The translations under genes and the position numbers were made by a program. Positions 1-5,591 of a stretch of DNA of 5,591 bases are shown here, piece by piece; the first letter of the stretch is position 1, and the number at the start of each line of letters is the position of its first letter. Source of the DNA: an uncultured Clostridia bacterium (lineage in GTDB: Bacteria > Bacillota > Clostridia > Christensenellales > Borkfalkiaceae); the NCBI GenBank assembly GCA_934271725.1, contig CAKQSC010000068.1:1-5591 (forward strand), read 5' to 3'. Below the pieces are notes generated by a model, which was not told where the DNA came from, did no database searches, and was given only the letters and a program-made list of their open reading frames with translations.

Positions 1-1744
1 GAGTTATGTTGCTGAGCGCAAGCGCAAAGTTATAAACGAAAACGCTGCTGTCTATCTGGTACGCGTCGTAAGCCGCTATGGCGGACGAAACGGTATCGTA
101 GATATCTTCCAGCTTGTTAGTCAAATGAACGGTTCCGAGCACCTTTACGGCGTTCTTAACGGTAAGTTCGTACGCTTGTTTTTTGTCTTCTTCCGTTTCG
201 GCAAGCCCTTTCAAGTGAATATTATAGTAGTACGTGTAGAGTATTTCAAAATAGTCTTGTTTCGTTCTCCACTCGTTTATAAGCGCGTAAATGAAACGCA
301 AATTCGCGTTGCCGTAATATTCTCCCGAACTGATAATAGAAACGACTTGTTCTACGTTCGTTTTATAATTGTCGAGAGTTTCCGCCGTCCATTCTTCGGG
401 AACGGGTTCGAGCGCGGTGTACAACTCGAACATATAGTCGAGCGCGGCGACGTTGGCGTTTACGTCGTCTACCGTAGGCACTTTTTCAAGGTAAGCGGCA
501 ATCGTAGTCGTTGAATCGAGTTCGATTTTATCGCTCTCGTCGCGGATTTTGCTCAACAAATCGCAAAGTTCTACAAAGCGGGTTGATTGTCTGAACTTGT
601 CGACGGCCGCGCGGGTATCCGCGTAACTTCCGCCTGTAAGAGTCATGTCCGCGCCTTCAAATACAAGCACGTCGCCGAAAGGCGCGCTTGCTTTTTTCCA
701 TTCTTTCAAGCCGTACGTAGCCGCTGCGCCGAACAGTAAACTCTTTTGTTCGTCCGTAACGCGCGCTTTTTCGCTTGCGTTGAGTTCGCCGTAGTATTTT
801 ACGCCTTTAAGCGCTTTTTCGCCTTGCGCTTCCGTCAACCCGAAGTTTTCCTTGTCGGTAAAATCAAATCCTTGTAATTCGGGCGTTACTTTTTCTATGT
901 ACGTTACGCCGCTGTAAATGATTTTGATATCGAAAGAACCGTATTCCTTGCCGTCGATTACTACTTTAATCGTCTGTCTATACGCGTTGGTCACCGTATT
1001 TTCTTCCGTAACGACGGAAGGATCGTACCCTTTGAGCATATCGGGAGTCATTTCAATCGCGTCCGAAAGGAGTTGTCCGCCGTTGCCGACGTATTGAATC
1101 TCCCCGCCCGTCGCTCTTATTTCGTTTTCGTAAGTCTTATAAGAAGTTTTGTTGGGCGACCTTAACACGTTGACGCTTTCTATTGCGTAAACGTTGATTT
1201 TTATTTCGGTTTCGTAAGAGTTCGCGCCTTTCTCGTAAACGATTTTAAGCGTTTTTTCGCCCGCGGTCGTCGAATCGAATCCCGTTACCGTTACGCCCGA
1301 CGCCGATATGCCGACTATTCTTTCTCTGCCGTCCGAGTCGGTGTAATACAGTTTGCCCGCGTCGGAAAACGCCGAGCCGACGAAATAATCTTTTTTATAC
1401 CCCTTTACGCTGACTTCGGGGCGTTCTTTGACCGTTACCGTGAACGTAGTCGTCTTTTTTTCGTAAGTAACCGTCAGCGTTTGCGTTCCGAGTTTCGTCT
1501 TGTCGTAGCCCGTTACGGTTACGCTTTCGTCCGTCAGGTCGACGTATTTTATCTCTTCGCCCTTTTTAACTACGAGTCTTGCGCCCGTAAGGTTAAGTTC
1601 GTCGCCGACGAAATATTCGATTTTAAATTTACTTTCGCTATCGACGGCTATCGTCGTGTTGTCCTTTTTACCGCATGATACTGCGAAAAACGCGGTAACC
1701 GCCGCAAGTATCGCAATAAGCGAACACGTAAATATTTTTTTCAT
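1..1744 (-). CDS. Lipoprotein with Big_3-type Ig-like domains and helical C-terminal region, 3' end outside window
   Basis: The frame runs from ATG at 1744 to the window edge without a stop, 581 codons. It starts 5 bases after GGAG. Residues 1-23 form a signal peptide (MKKIFTCSLIAILAAV, then FFAVSC), giving a probable lipidated Cys24; the -3 Ala of the box is slightly atypical. Two Ig-like domains of the Big_3 kind follow: residues about 40-105 (EYFVGDELNLTGARL, then VTGYDKTKLGTQTLTVTY) and about 110-185 (DYFVGSAF, then VTGFDSTTAGEKTLKIVY). Residues about 189-277 look like a third, diverged copy (MTPDMLKGYDPS). From about residue 290 to the edge the protein is mostly helical, rich in Glu, Lys, Ala and Tyr, with no family I recognise; its first part (YYGELNASEKARVTDEQKSL) faintly recalls FIVAR-like helical modules of clostridial surface proteins. 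The likely role is a surface scaffold or binding protein, by inference only. The gene follows the LRR gene after 43 bases, in the same operon. Confidence 0.88.
   Translation of the reverse strand, partial: MKKIFTCSLIAILAAVTAFFAVSCGKKDNTTIAVDSESKFKIEYFVGDELNLTGARLVVKKGEEIKYVDLTDESVTVTGYDKTKLGTQTLTVTYEKKTTTFTVTVKERPEVSVKGYKKDYFVGSAFSDAGKLYYTDSDGRERIVGISASGVTVTGFDSTTAGEKTLKIVYEKGANSYETEIKINVYAIESVNVLRSPNKTSYKTYENEIRATGGEIQYVGNGGQLLSDAIEMTPDMLKGYDPSVVTEENTVTNAYRQTIKVVIDGKEYGSFDIKIIYSGVTYIEKVTPELQGFDFTDKENFGLTEAQGEKALKGVKYYGELNASEKARVTDEQKSLLFGAAATYGLKEWKKASAPFGDVLVFEGADMTLTGGSYADTRAAVDKFRQSTRFVELCDLLSKIRDESDKIELDSTTTIAAYLEKVPTVDDVNANVAALDYMFELYTALEPVPEEWTAETLDNYKTNVEQVVSIISSGEYYGNANLRFIYALINEWRTKQDYFEILYTYYYNIHLKGLAETEEDKKQAYELTVKNAVKVLGTVHLTNKLEDIYDTVSSAIAAYDAYQIDSSVFVYNFALALSNIT
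914..1627 (-). repeat. Three tandem Ig-like (Big_3-type) domains, third diverged
   Basis: Copy 1 lies at about 1430-1627, copy 2 at about 1190-1417 and copy 3 at about 914-1180. Copies 1 and 2 share a YFVG start and a VTG[YF]D centre followed by a G-x-[QK]-TL strand. Copy 3 keeps only GYDPS and a final strand (IKVVIDGKEYGSFDIKI), so its assignment is weaker. These usually act as spacers or binding modules on surface proteins. Confidence 0.75.
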
Positions 1745-1748
1745 TGTT

Positions 1749-1755
1749 TCTCCTT
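1749..1755 (-). promoter_or_regulatory. Ribosome binding site of the Ig-like lipoprotein gene
   Basis: AAGGAGA precedes ATG at 1744 with 5 bases between GGAG and the start codon (AAACA). It supports the start of a gene that has no stop inside the window. The site lies in the 43-base gap after the LRR gene, in which I see no terminator or promoter. Confidence 0.85.
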
Positions 1756-1787
1756 TTTAATAGATATGTCCGAAGCCCTTTTATCTT

Positions 1788-4571
1788 TTATTCGTTGGTT
1801 TCCGTTCCCTGTTCGGGTTCAGGTTCCGGTTCAGGCTCGGGTTCGGGTTCGCCCCAAACCGCGTATAAAACCGCGCCTTTTTCCGCCATGCCTACCGTTT
1901 CGTTCGTGAAATCTACGTCGGCAGAGTTTTCCGTCAAACTCCAACCTTTGAATTCATAGCCCGTTCTGGTAGGATTTCCGAGTATCATCAATTCGCTGAT
2001 GTTTTCAAAAGTACCGTCCGTTACCGTAACGGAATATACGTAAGAGAAGTCGTCCGACAACGTTACTCCCCATACGACGGGACGATAGGAAGAGTTCCAG
2101 TATTCGTTCCAGCCGTCCGGCATCTCGGATATTTCACAGTATACGGAAAGGTTCTTGCACCCGAAAAATGCGTGTATGCCCATATGTTCGAGCGTGCCTT
2201 GTATGATGACGTCTTTAAGGTTTACGCAACCCCTGAACGCGTATCCGCCGAGCGTCGTTACGCTGGCGGGCAATCTCAGTTCGGTCAACCCCGCTTTGTA
2301 AAACGCGTAGTCGCCGATATACGTTACCGTGTCGCCGAGATTTATCTTTTCCGCGCCGACGCATTTATAAAACGCGTTTTCTTCTATTCGTTTGAGTTTG
2401 CCGCCGCCGAAATCGAGTTCTTTGATTTTTTCGCAGGAAGCGAAAGCGTATTTGCCTATTCTTTCGATTGCCGATCCGAACGCCACGTCTTCGAGCGACG
2501 AGCATTTATAGAACGCGTAATCGTCTACTTCGACGACGTTTTGAAGTATTACCGTTTTCAAACCGAGGCACGAATAAAACGCTTTTTTGTTTATCGTTTT
2601 TATGTCCGTTACCGTAAGGCTTTCAAGCCCGTTGCAGTTGAAAAACGCAAACTCGCCGAGTTCTTCCACTCCGCGCAAATACAAACTCGTTATGCTTTCG
2701 CAACCCGCAAAAGCCATTTTGCCTATTTTCTTGACGTTGAGTTCTTTAATATTCAACCCTATGCATTTATAGAACGCAAAATCGGGGAGATACGAAAGTG
2801 TAGACGGGAGTACCGCTTCTTCGAGCATCGAGCCGTAAAACGCGGCGTACCCGATATATTTTACGGAAGAAGGTATTACGACCTTGTCTATATCGCTGTT
2901 GTAAAACGCGTAGTTGGATATACCGACCGTACCTTCTTTGACGTCCGCGACGATTTTAGACTCGTCGTTTTCGGGAATCGAAGAAACGCCTACCACCCAG
3001 TCGCCGACGTAAACTATTCCCGTACTTTTCCATAAACCCGATTTGTTGAACGCGTACGTTCCTATTTCTTTAACCGTGTCGGGTAAATTGATCGATTTTA
3101 ATACTTTACAGTTATAAAACGCATAATTTCCTATTCTTTCGAGAGTGTTCGTATCGCTGAACGTAGCGAGTATCGTACACGAAGCGAAAGCGTAGTCGTC
3201 GATGTTTATGACGTTTTTGCTCATCAGAACGCCGACGAGTCCGCTACAACCCGAAAACGCGTATTTACCGACGTACCGCAACGTGTCGGGCAAGCCGACT
3301 TCGACAATCTTTTCGCATAAGAAAAAGGATTTGTCCGCTATTCCGACGATGCTCGTGTTCATTACGGAAGAAACGTCTTCCGTCAACATGTTTTTGCAAC
3401 CTACTATCCACTTTTGCGGATTTTCGTCGTCGCCGATATAAACTACGTCGCCTTCGGCGTTTTTCCATATCGCCGTGTCTTCAAACGCGTACCCGCCGAT
3501 AGATTCTACTTGGTCGCCGATTTTTACCGTAGCGAGTTGGGTACATTTGCAAAACGCCTGTTCGCCTATCGTTTTTAACGACGGAGCGAGAGTTATTTCT
3601 TTTAGCGACCTGCACGCGTAAAACGCGGCGTTGCCGAGTTCTTGCAACGAGTTGCCCATATTCACTTCGGTTAAGAGTTCGCAGTTCATAAACGCCTGCT
3701 CGCCCAAAGAGATTATTCCGTCGCCGAGAGTAACTTTCGTAAGTTTGCGGCATTTTTCAAAACAAGCGTTGCCTACCGTACGCACGTTGGCGGGTAAAGT
3801 GATTTCGGCAAGTTTCGAGCAGCTCGCAAACGCGTGGTCGGCAAGTTCCGTTACGCCTTTCCCGAACGAAACGCTTTCAAGCGAAGAACAGTAACTGAAC
3901 GCGTAAGCGGAAATTGTTTTTACCGAGTCGGGTATTTCTATCGTCTTTAACTCCGAACAACTCTTAAACGCTTTTACTCCTATGACTTCGACGCCGTTTT
4001 TAAGTATTACCGTTTCGACGCCGCTGCCCGCGAACGCGCTTTCGCCTATCACTTTAACGGTAGATTCTATCGTAATCTTTTTTACCGAGAAATTAGACGC
4101 GAGAGCGGATTTATAAATAGCCGTAACGGGTTTTCCCCTGTATTCCGTGCCTGTGGAAAACTCCGTGAGTTTTGAGTTTTTGACGCCCGAAACGGCGTAT
4201 TCCGTGTTGTTGTTGATAAGTTTGTACGCAAGTCCCGATTCCTGAGCCCTTACGAACGTTATGGGAGCCGAATACGGAGAGTTCCTGAAAGTCTTGACGC
4301 CCGAAAGCGCTTTGACTTTTATGGTGTAGTTCCCCGCTTCGAGAGACTCCAAAGAATATTTTTTGCCGGATACGGTACTTCTGTCCGTACCGTTGACGTT
4401 GACGACGTATCCCTTAGCGTCTTTAACGGTGTTCCATGAAAGATCCAAAGTCGTTTCGTCGATATATAATCCGGTAGGTTTTGCCAAAGGTTGTTCGTTA
4501 CACCCCGCCGCGATGACGGCGCAACAACAAACGACAACCGACAAAAGTATACCGTATAATATTTTTCTCAT
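1788..4571 (-). CDS. BspA-like leucine-rich repeat (LRR_5) lipoprotein with Fn3-like and InlB B-type domains
   Basis: Complete gene of 927 residues ending in TAA. Residues 1-23 are a lipoprotein signal peptide (MRKI, a hydrophobic core with three consecutive Cys, lipobox IAAGC with Cys24), so the mature protein should be lipid-anchored outside the cell. Residues about 30-108 look like a fibronectin type III domain (LDLSWNTVKDAKGYVV, then a YTIKVKAL strand). Residues about 160-815 hold 26 LRR_5 repeats of 21-24 residues with the pattern IGxxAFxxCxxLxxIxLPxSV, interrupted by two hairpin insertions. Residues about 844-906 match the Listeria-Bacteroides/InlB B repeat (NPTRTGYEFKGW, then LYAVW). 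The C-terminus is a Glu-Pro repeat plus QGTETNE, with no LPxTG or membrane helix. The ATG start is preceded by AAGGAGG 12 bases upstream. LRR_5 proteins of this type usually bind host or matrix proteins or other cells; the ligand here cannot be read from the sequence. It lies in an apparent operon between the GATase1-like gene and a second lipoprotein gene. Confidence 0.95.
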   Translation of the reverse strand: MRKILYGILLSVVVCCCAVIAAGCNEQPLAKPTGLYIDETTLDLSWNTVKDAKGYVVNVNGTDRSTVSGKKYSLESLEAGNYTIKVKALSGVKTFRNSPYSAPITFVRAQESGLAYKLINNNTEYAVSGVKNSKLTEFSTGTEYRGKPVTAIYKSALASNFSVKKITIESTVKVIGESAFAGSGVETVILKNGVEVIGVKAFKSCSELKTIEIPDSVKTISAYAFSYCSSLESVSFGKGVTELADHAFASCSKLAEITLPANVRTVGNACFEKCRKLTKVTLGDGIISLGEQAFMNCELLTEVNMGNSLQELGNAAFYACRSLKEITLAPSLKTIGEQAFCKCTQLATVKIGDQVESIGGYAFEDTAIWKNAEGDVVYIGDDENPQKWIVGCKNMLTEDVSSVMNTSIVGIADKSFFLCEKIVEVGLPDTLRYVGKYAFSGCSGLVGVLMSKNVINIDDYAFASCTILATFSDTNTLERIGNYAFYNCKVLKSINLPDTVKEIGTYAFNKSGLWKSTGIVYVGDWVVGVSSIPENDESKIVADVKEGTVGISNYAFYNSDIDKVVIPSSVKYIGYAAFYGSMLEEAVLPSTLSYLPDFAFYKCIGLNIKELNVKKIGKMAFAGCESITSLYLRGVEELGEFAFFNCNGLESLTVTDIKTINKKAFYSCLGLKTVILQNVVEVDDYAFYKCSSLEDVAFGSAIERIGKYAFASCEKIKELDFGGGKLKRIEENAFYKCVGAEKINLGDTVTYIGDYAFYKAGLTELRLPASVTTLGGYAFRGCVNLKDVIIQGTLEHMGIHAFFGCKNLSVYCEISEMPDGWNEYWNSSYRPVVWGVTLSDDFSYVYSVTVTDGTFENISELMILGNPTRTGYEFKGWSLTENSADVDFTNETVGMAEKGAVLYAVWGEPEPEPEPEPEPEQGTETNE
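1812..1850 (-). repeat. Glu-Pro coding hexamer repeat (6.5 units)
   Basis: Residues 908-920 are six Glu-Pro pairs plus a final Glu, coded by a six-base unit. The Pro codons vary (CCC, CCC, CCT, CCG, CCT, CCC) and one Glu is GAG while the others are GAA, so the copies are not identical. A change in copy number would keep the reading frame. It forms a stiff acidic tail at the end of the lipoprotein. Confidence 0.92.
1854..2042 (-). other. Listeria-Bacteroides (InlB B-type) repeat domain, single copy
   Basis: Residues about 844-906 of the LRR lipoprotein read YSVTVTDGTF, PTRTGYEFKGWSL, then VLYAVW, the pattern of the Flg_new/InlB B-repeat family. It is a small beta-grasp-like fold common in surface proteins of Bacillota, and here it caps the C-terminal side of the LRR solenoid. 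Confidence 0.85.
2913..3047 (-). other. Hairpin-type insertion 2 within the LRR array
   Basis: Residues about 509-553 add about 25 residues between repeats 14 and 15. It reads GLWKSTGIVYVGDWVVG, then a charged stretch and VKEGTVGISNYAF, the standard return to the repeat. It matches insertion 1 in motif order but is shorter between the Tyr and the second Trp. Confidence 0.7.
3330..3479 (-). other. Hairpin-type insertion 1 within the LRR array
   Basis: Residues about 365-414 break the regular spacing (about 30 extra residues between repeats 9 and 10). The segment reads IWK, then VVYIG, then WIVG, before returning to the pattern IVGIADKSFF. The same order of short motifs appears in the second insertion. 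Such segments are common in BspA-like LRR proteins and probably form a beta-hairpin projecting from the solenoid. Confidence 0.7.
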
Positions 4572-4583
4572 TGTAAATTATGT

Positions 4584-4590
4584 CCTCCTT
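4584..4590 (-). promoter_or_regulatory. Ribosome binding site of the LRR lipoprotein gene
   Basis: AAGGAGG is a near-perfect anti-16S match, with 12 bases between it and ATG at 4571. This is longer than the usual 5-9 bases. No in-frame ATG, GTG or TTG lies between the site and this ATG, and the residues after it form a proper signal peptide, so the start stands despite the spacing. Confidence 0.8.
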
Positions 4591-4606
4591 GCGTCGCCGG
4601 ACGCAA
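4589..4606 (-). promoter_or_regulatory. Intercistronic stem-loop abutting the LRR gene's ribosome binding site
   Basis: On the minus strand TTGCGTC, loop CGGC, GACGCAA forms a perfect 7-bp stem with a 4-base loop. It begins 4 bases after the TAA stop of the upstream gene, and its last two bases are the first two of the AAGGAGG Shine-Dalgarno sequence. No run of T follows, so it is not an intrinsic terminator. Possible roles are translational coupling (a terminating ribosome would open it), an mRNA processing or stability element, or chance. The pairing is seen directly; the function is inference. Confidence 0.5.
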
Positions 4607-4610
4607 ATTG

Positions 4611-5591
4611 TTATTGAACGGATTTGTTCTTTCTTTCGCGAATGATTTCGTGTATCCACTTGAACTTGAACTTTCTTACCGCGATGTCGAGAAGGAATAA
4701 GCAAATAGATATGATTGCGAGAACCGTTTTCGGATTGTAAGTTTTTACGAGATACCTTTGCAGTCCTTCGTAAACGTCCGCGGGGTTTTCTATAATCTTA
4801 CCGCCGTTCGCTTCCGCCAAATCTTTCATTAAAGTCGCGCCCGCTTCGATATCGACGAACCCGTCGTACTCTTTTGAATACGAGAAACATTTGTAATGCG
4901 TAGCGCTCGATATGACGTTGCCTTCTTCGTCTATTTTGTTCACTACTACCTTATAAACGCCGTGTTCTTTGTTTTCGATTTTGAACGCGCCGTAACCGTT
5001 TACCGCTTTAAGAGTAAATATTTCGGGGCTTTCGGCGTCTTTTTGCATATCTGTGATTTCGACTTCGAGACTCTCGTTTTCTTCAAGAGTCGTGGAAACG
5101 CTGAAATCGGTGGTGTAGTTGTCTTCTTTTACGGTAAGCAGCATGTCGCTGCCGCGAATATTGTCTTTCGGCAAAAGGTTTATAACCGTTTTACGCAAAA
5201 ACTCCGCGCCGCTCTCGGCGTTCATGAAATCGGACGACCACGAATCCGCCGTTCCGTACAAATCGCTCATGAAACTGCCTACCTTTCCTTCGCCGTAGTT
5301 CCACTTTGCGTAAAGCGGAGCGTACTCCGAAGCAAGTATTACCGTAGCGCCTTCTTTCGCTTCCGTGCCGTAGAAACCGCCCACTTCGGGTACCGACCAG
5401 GTTTTAGTAGCCGCGTCGTAAAACGCGAGCGCTTCGTCCGTTATATTGCTTATTCTCGGTGTAAACTTTTCGGGGTTGTAAACCTTGATTTCGGGGACGT
5501 TGAGAGTATTTCTCATAACGTCCGGGAGCGTCGCCATATTAGAAACGTTGATAGCCGATTTCGTCGGATCTACGAGTTTTATGGTTTGATC
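4611..5591 (-). CDS. Membrane protein, C-terminal part (GATase1-like/VWA-family), 5' end outside window
   Basis: The frame is open to the window edge: 18 codons precede the first internal ATG at 5537 and read sensibly (IKLVDPTKSAINVSN), so that ATG is not the real start. 326 residues are visible, ending in TAA. The motif YGEGKVGSFMSDL, followed by WSSDF and an FLRKTVINLL stretch, resembles the end of the GATase1-like domain found in VWA-containing membrane proteins, where it takes the form GxGxVxxFxSDL. A beta-rich region follows, then GATLMKDLAEANGGKIIENP, also typical of these proteins. One hydrophobic helix (about 4677-4727, TVLAIISICLFLLDIAV) is followed by a basic tail of about 21 residues, so most of the visible part should be extracytoplasmic with the C-terminus inside. 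No catalytic residues can be judged because the N-terminal part is missing. Family assignment is from motif memory; the enzymatic or binding role is unknown. It is followed after 39 bases by the LRR lipoprotein gene. Confidence 0.8.
   Translation of the reverse strand, partial: DQTIKLVDPTKSAINVSNMATLPDVMRNTLNVPEIKVYNPEKFTPRISNITDEALAFYDAATKTWSVPEVGGFYGTEAKEGATVILASEYAPLYAKWNYGEGKVGSFMSDLYGTADSWSSDFMNAESGAEFLRKTVINLLPKDNIRGSDMLLTVKEDNYTTDFSVSTTLEENESLEVEITDMQKDAESPEIFTLKAVNGYGAFKIENKEHGVYKVVVNKIDEEGNVISSATHYKCFSYSKEYDGFVDIEAGATLMKDLAEANGGKIIENPADVYEGLQRYLVKTYNPKTVLAIISICLFLLDIAVRKFKFKWIHEIIRERKNKSVQ

Larger units (their letters stand above)
2127..4094 (-). repeat. 26 LRR_5 coding repeats, period about 66-69 bases
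   Basis: The residue before the conserved Phe falls at 179, 201, 224, 247, 270, 293, 316, 339, 362, 415, 438, 461, 484, 507, 555, 577, 599, 620, 642, 664, 686, 709, 733, 756, 778 and 801 of the protein. Spacing is 21-24 residues except at two insertions (53 and 48). Twenty of the 26 carry Cys three residues after the Phe. In the DNA the Tyr-Ala-Phe core is often written TAC GCG TT, so aacgcgt recurs about ten times on the plus strand. The copies otherwise differ, so this is an old, diverged array and not a recent tandem expansion. Confidence 0.93.

Noticed and set aside
125..514. 129-codon plus-strand open frame
   Set aside because: It is the exact mirror frame of the Ig-like lipoprotein gene, whose minus-strand frame has a signal peptide, ribosome binding site and domains.
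1768..1778. GGGC TTCG GAC as a possible UUCG hairpin after the LRR gene
   Set aside because: Only one base pair closes the loop before a G-A mismatch, and no T run follows, so it is not a terminator.
1745..1787. Internal promoter for the Ig-like lipoprotein
   Set aside because: The gap is AT-rich, but I see no convincing -35/-10 pair at correct spacing.
1744..1959. Plus-strand frame with a Gly-Ser repeat
   Set aside because: The Gly-Ser run is only the reverse reading of the Glu-Pro hexamer repeat, and the frame has no supporting features.
2172..3035. 287-codon plus-strand open frame opposite the LRR gene
   Set aside because: The protein is Arg-, Tyr- and Phe-rich low-sense sequence that mirrors the LRR periodicity; the minus strand has a clear domain protein here.
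3265..3753. Short minus-strand frames at 3265-3468 and 3481-3753
   Set aside because: They lie inside the LRR gene in another frame and are Arg-rich shadows of its repeats.
2127..4094. Regular 66-69 base periodicity resembling a CRISPR array
   Set aside because: The repeats are diverged, stay in frame throughout and encode LRR_5 repeats; there are no identical direct repeats with unique spacers.
1788..4571. Eukaryotic (Trichomonas-type) BspA-like gene
   Set aside because: The lipobox, Shine-Dalgarno sites and tight operon spacing are bacterial.
4319..4704. Short frames on both strands around the gene 1 to gene 2 junction (4319-4537, 4363-4617, 4498-4704)
   Set aside because: Each overlaps well-supported signal peptide or membrane helix coding in another frame and has no family signal.

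Overview
The window is a stretch of one co-directional transcription unit on the minus strand, so it reads from high to low coordinates. It holds three genes and almost no non-coding DNA (two gaps of 39 and 43 bases). The first and last genes run off the ends of the window. Clear AAGGAG-type ribosome binding sites, two lipoprotein signal peptides, sorted surface proteins and an LRR_5 (BspA-like) protein with an InlB-type repeat suggest an anaerobic, gut-type Bacillota/Clostridia bacterium. GC content is in the mid-40s percent by sampling a few lines, and codons ending in CG (GCG, ACG, TCG, CCG) are common. The taxonomic call is inference, not something the sequence proves.

Layout in transcription order: (1) 5591-4611, the C-terminal 326 residues of a membrane protein. 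It has an extracytoplasmic region like the end of a GATase1-like/VWA-family protein, one transmembrane helix and a short basic cytoplasmic tail. (2) 4571-1788, a complete 927-residue lipoprotein: lipobox, fibronectin type III-like domain, 26 LRR_5 repeats with two hairpin insertions, one Listeria-Bacteroides (InlB B) repeat, and an acidic Glu-Pro tail. (3) 1744-1, the first 581 residues of a second lipoprotein: lipobox, two good and one diverged Big_3-type Ig-like domains, then a long mainly helical region of unknown family.

How they may work together (inference): all three products sit at the outer face of the cytoplasmic membrane, the first held by a helix and the other two by lipid. The LRR stack and the Ig-like stack are both typical of adhesion or binding scaffolds, while the first gene belongs to a family often found near MoxR ATPase/DUF58 genes. 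That neighbourhood lies outside this window and cannot be confirmed. A perfect 7-bp stem-loop lies between genes 1 and 2, directly against the ribosome binding site of gene 2, and is the only regulatory-looking structure seen. No RNA gene, mobile element, CRISPR array or convincing promoter or terminator was found. I see no clear new system, but the lipoprotein pair, the repeat architecture and the intercistronic hairpin deserve a look.
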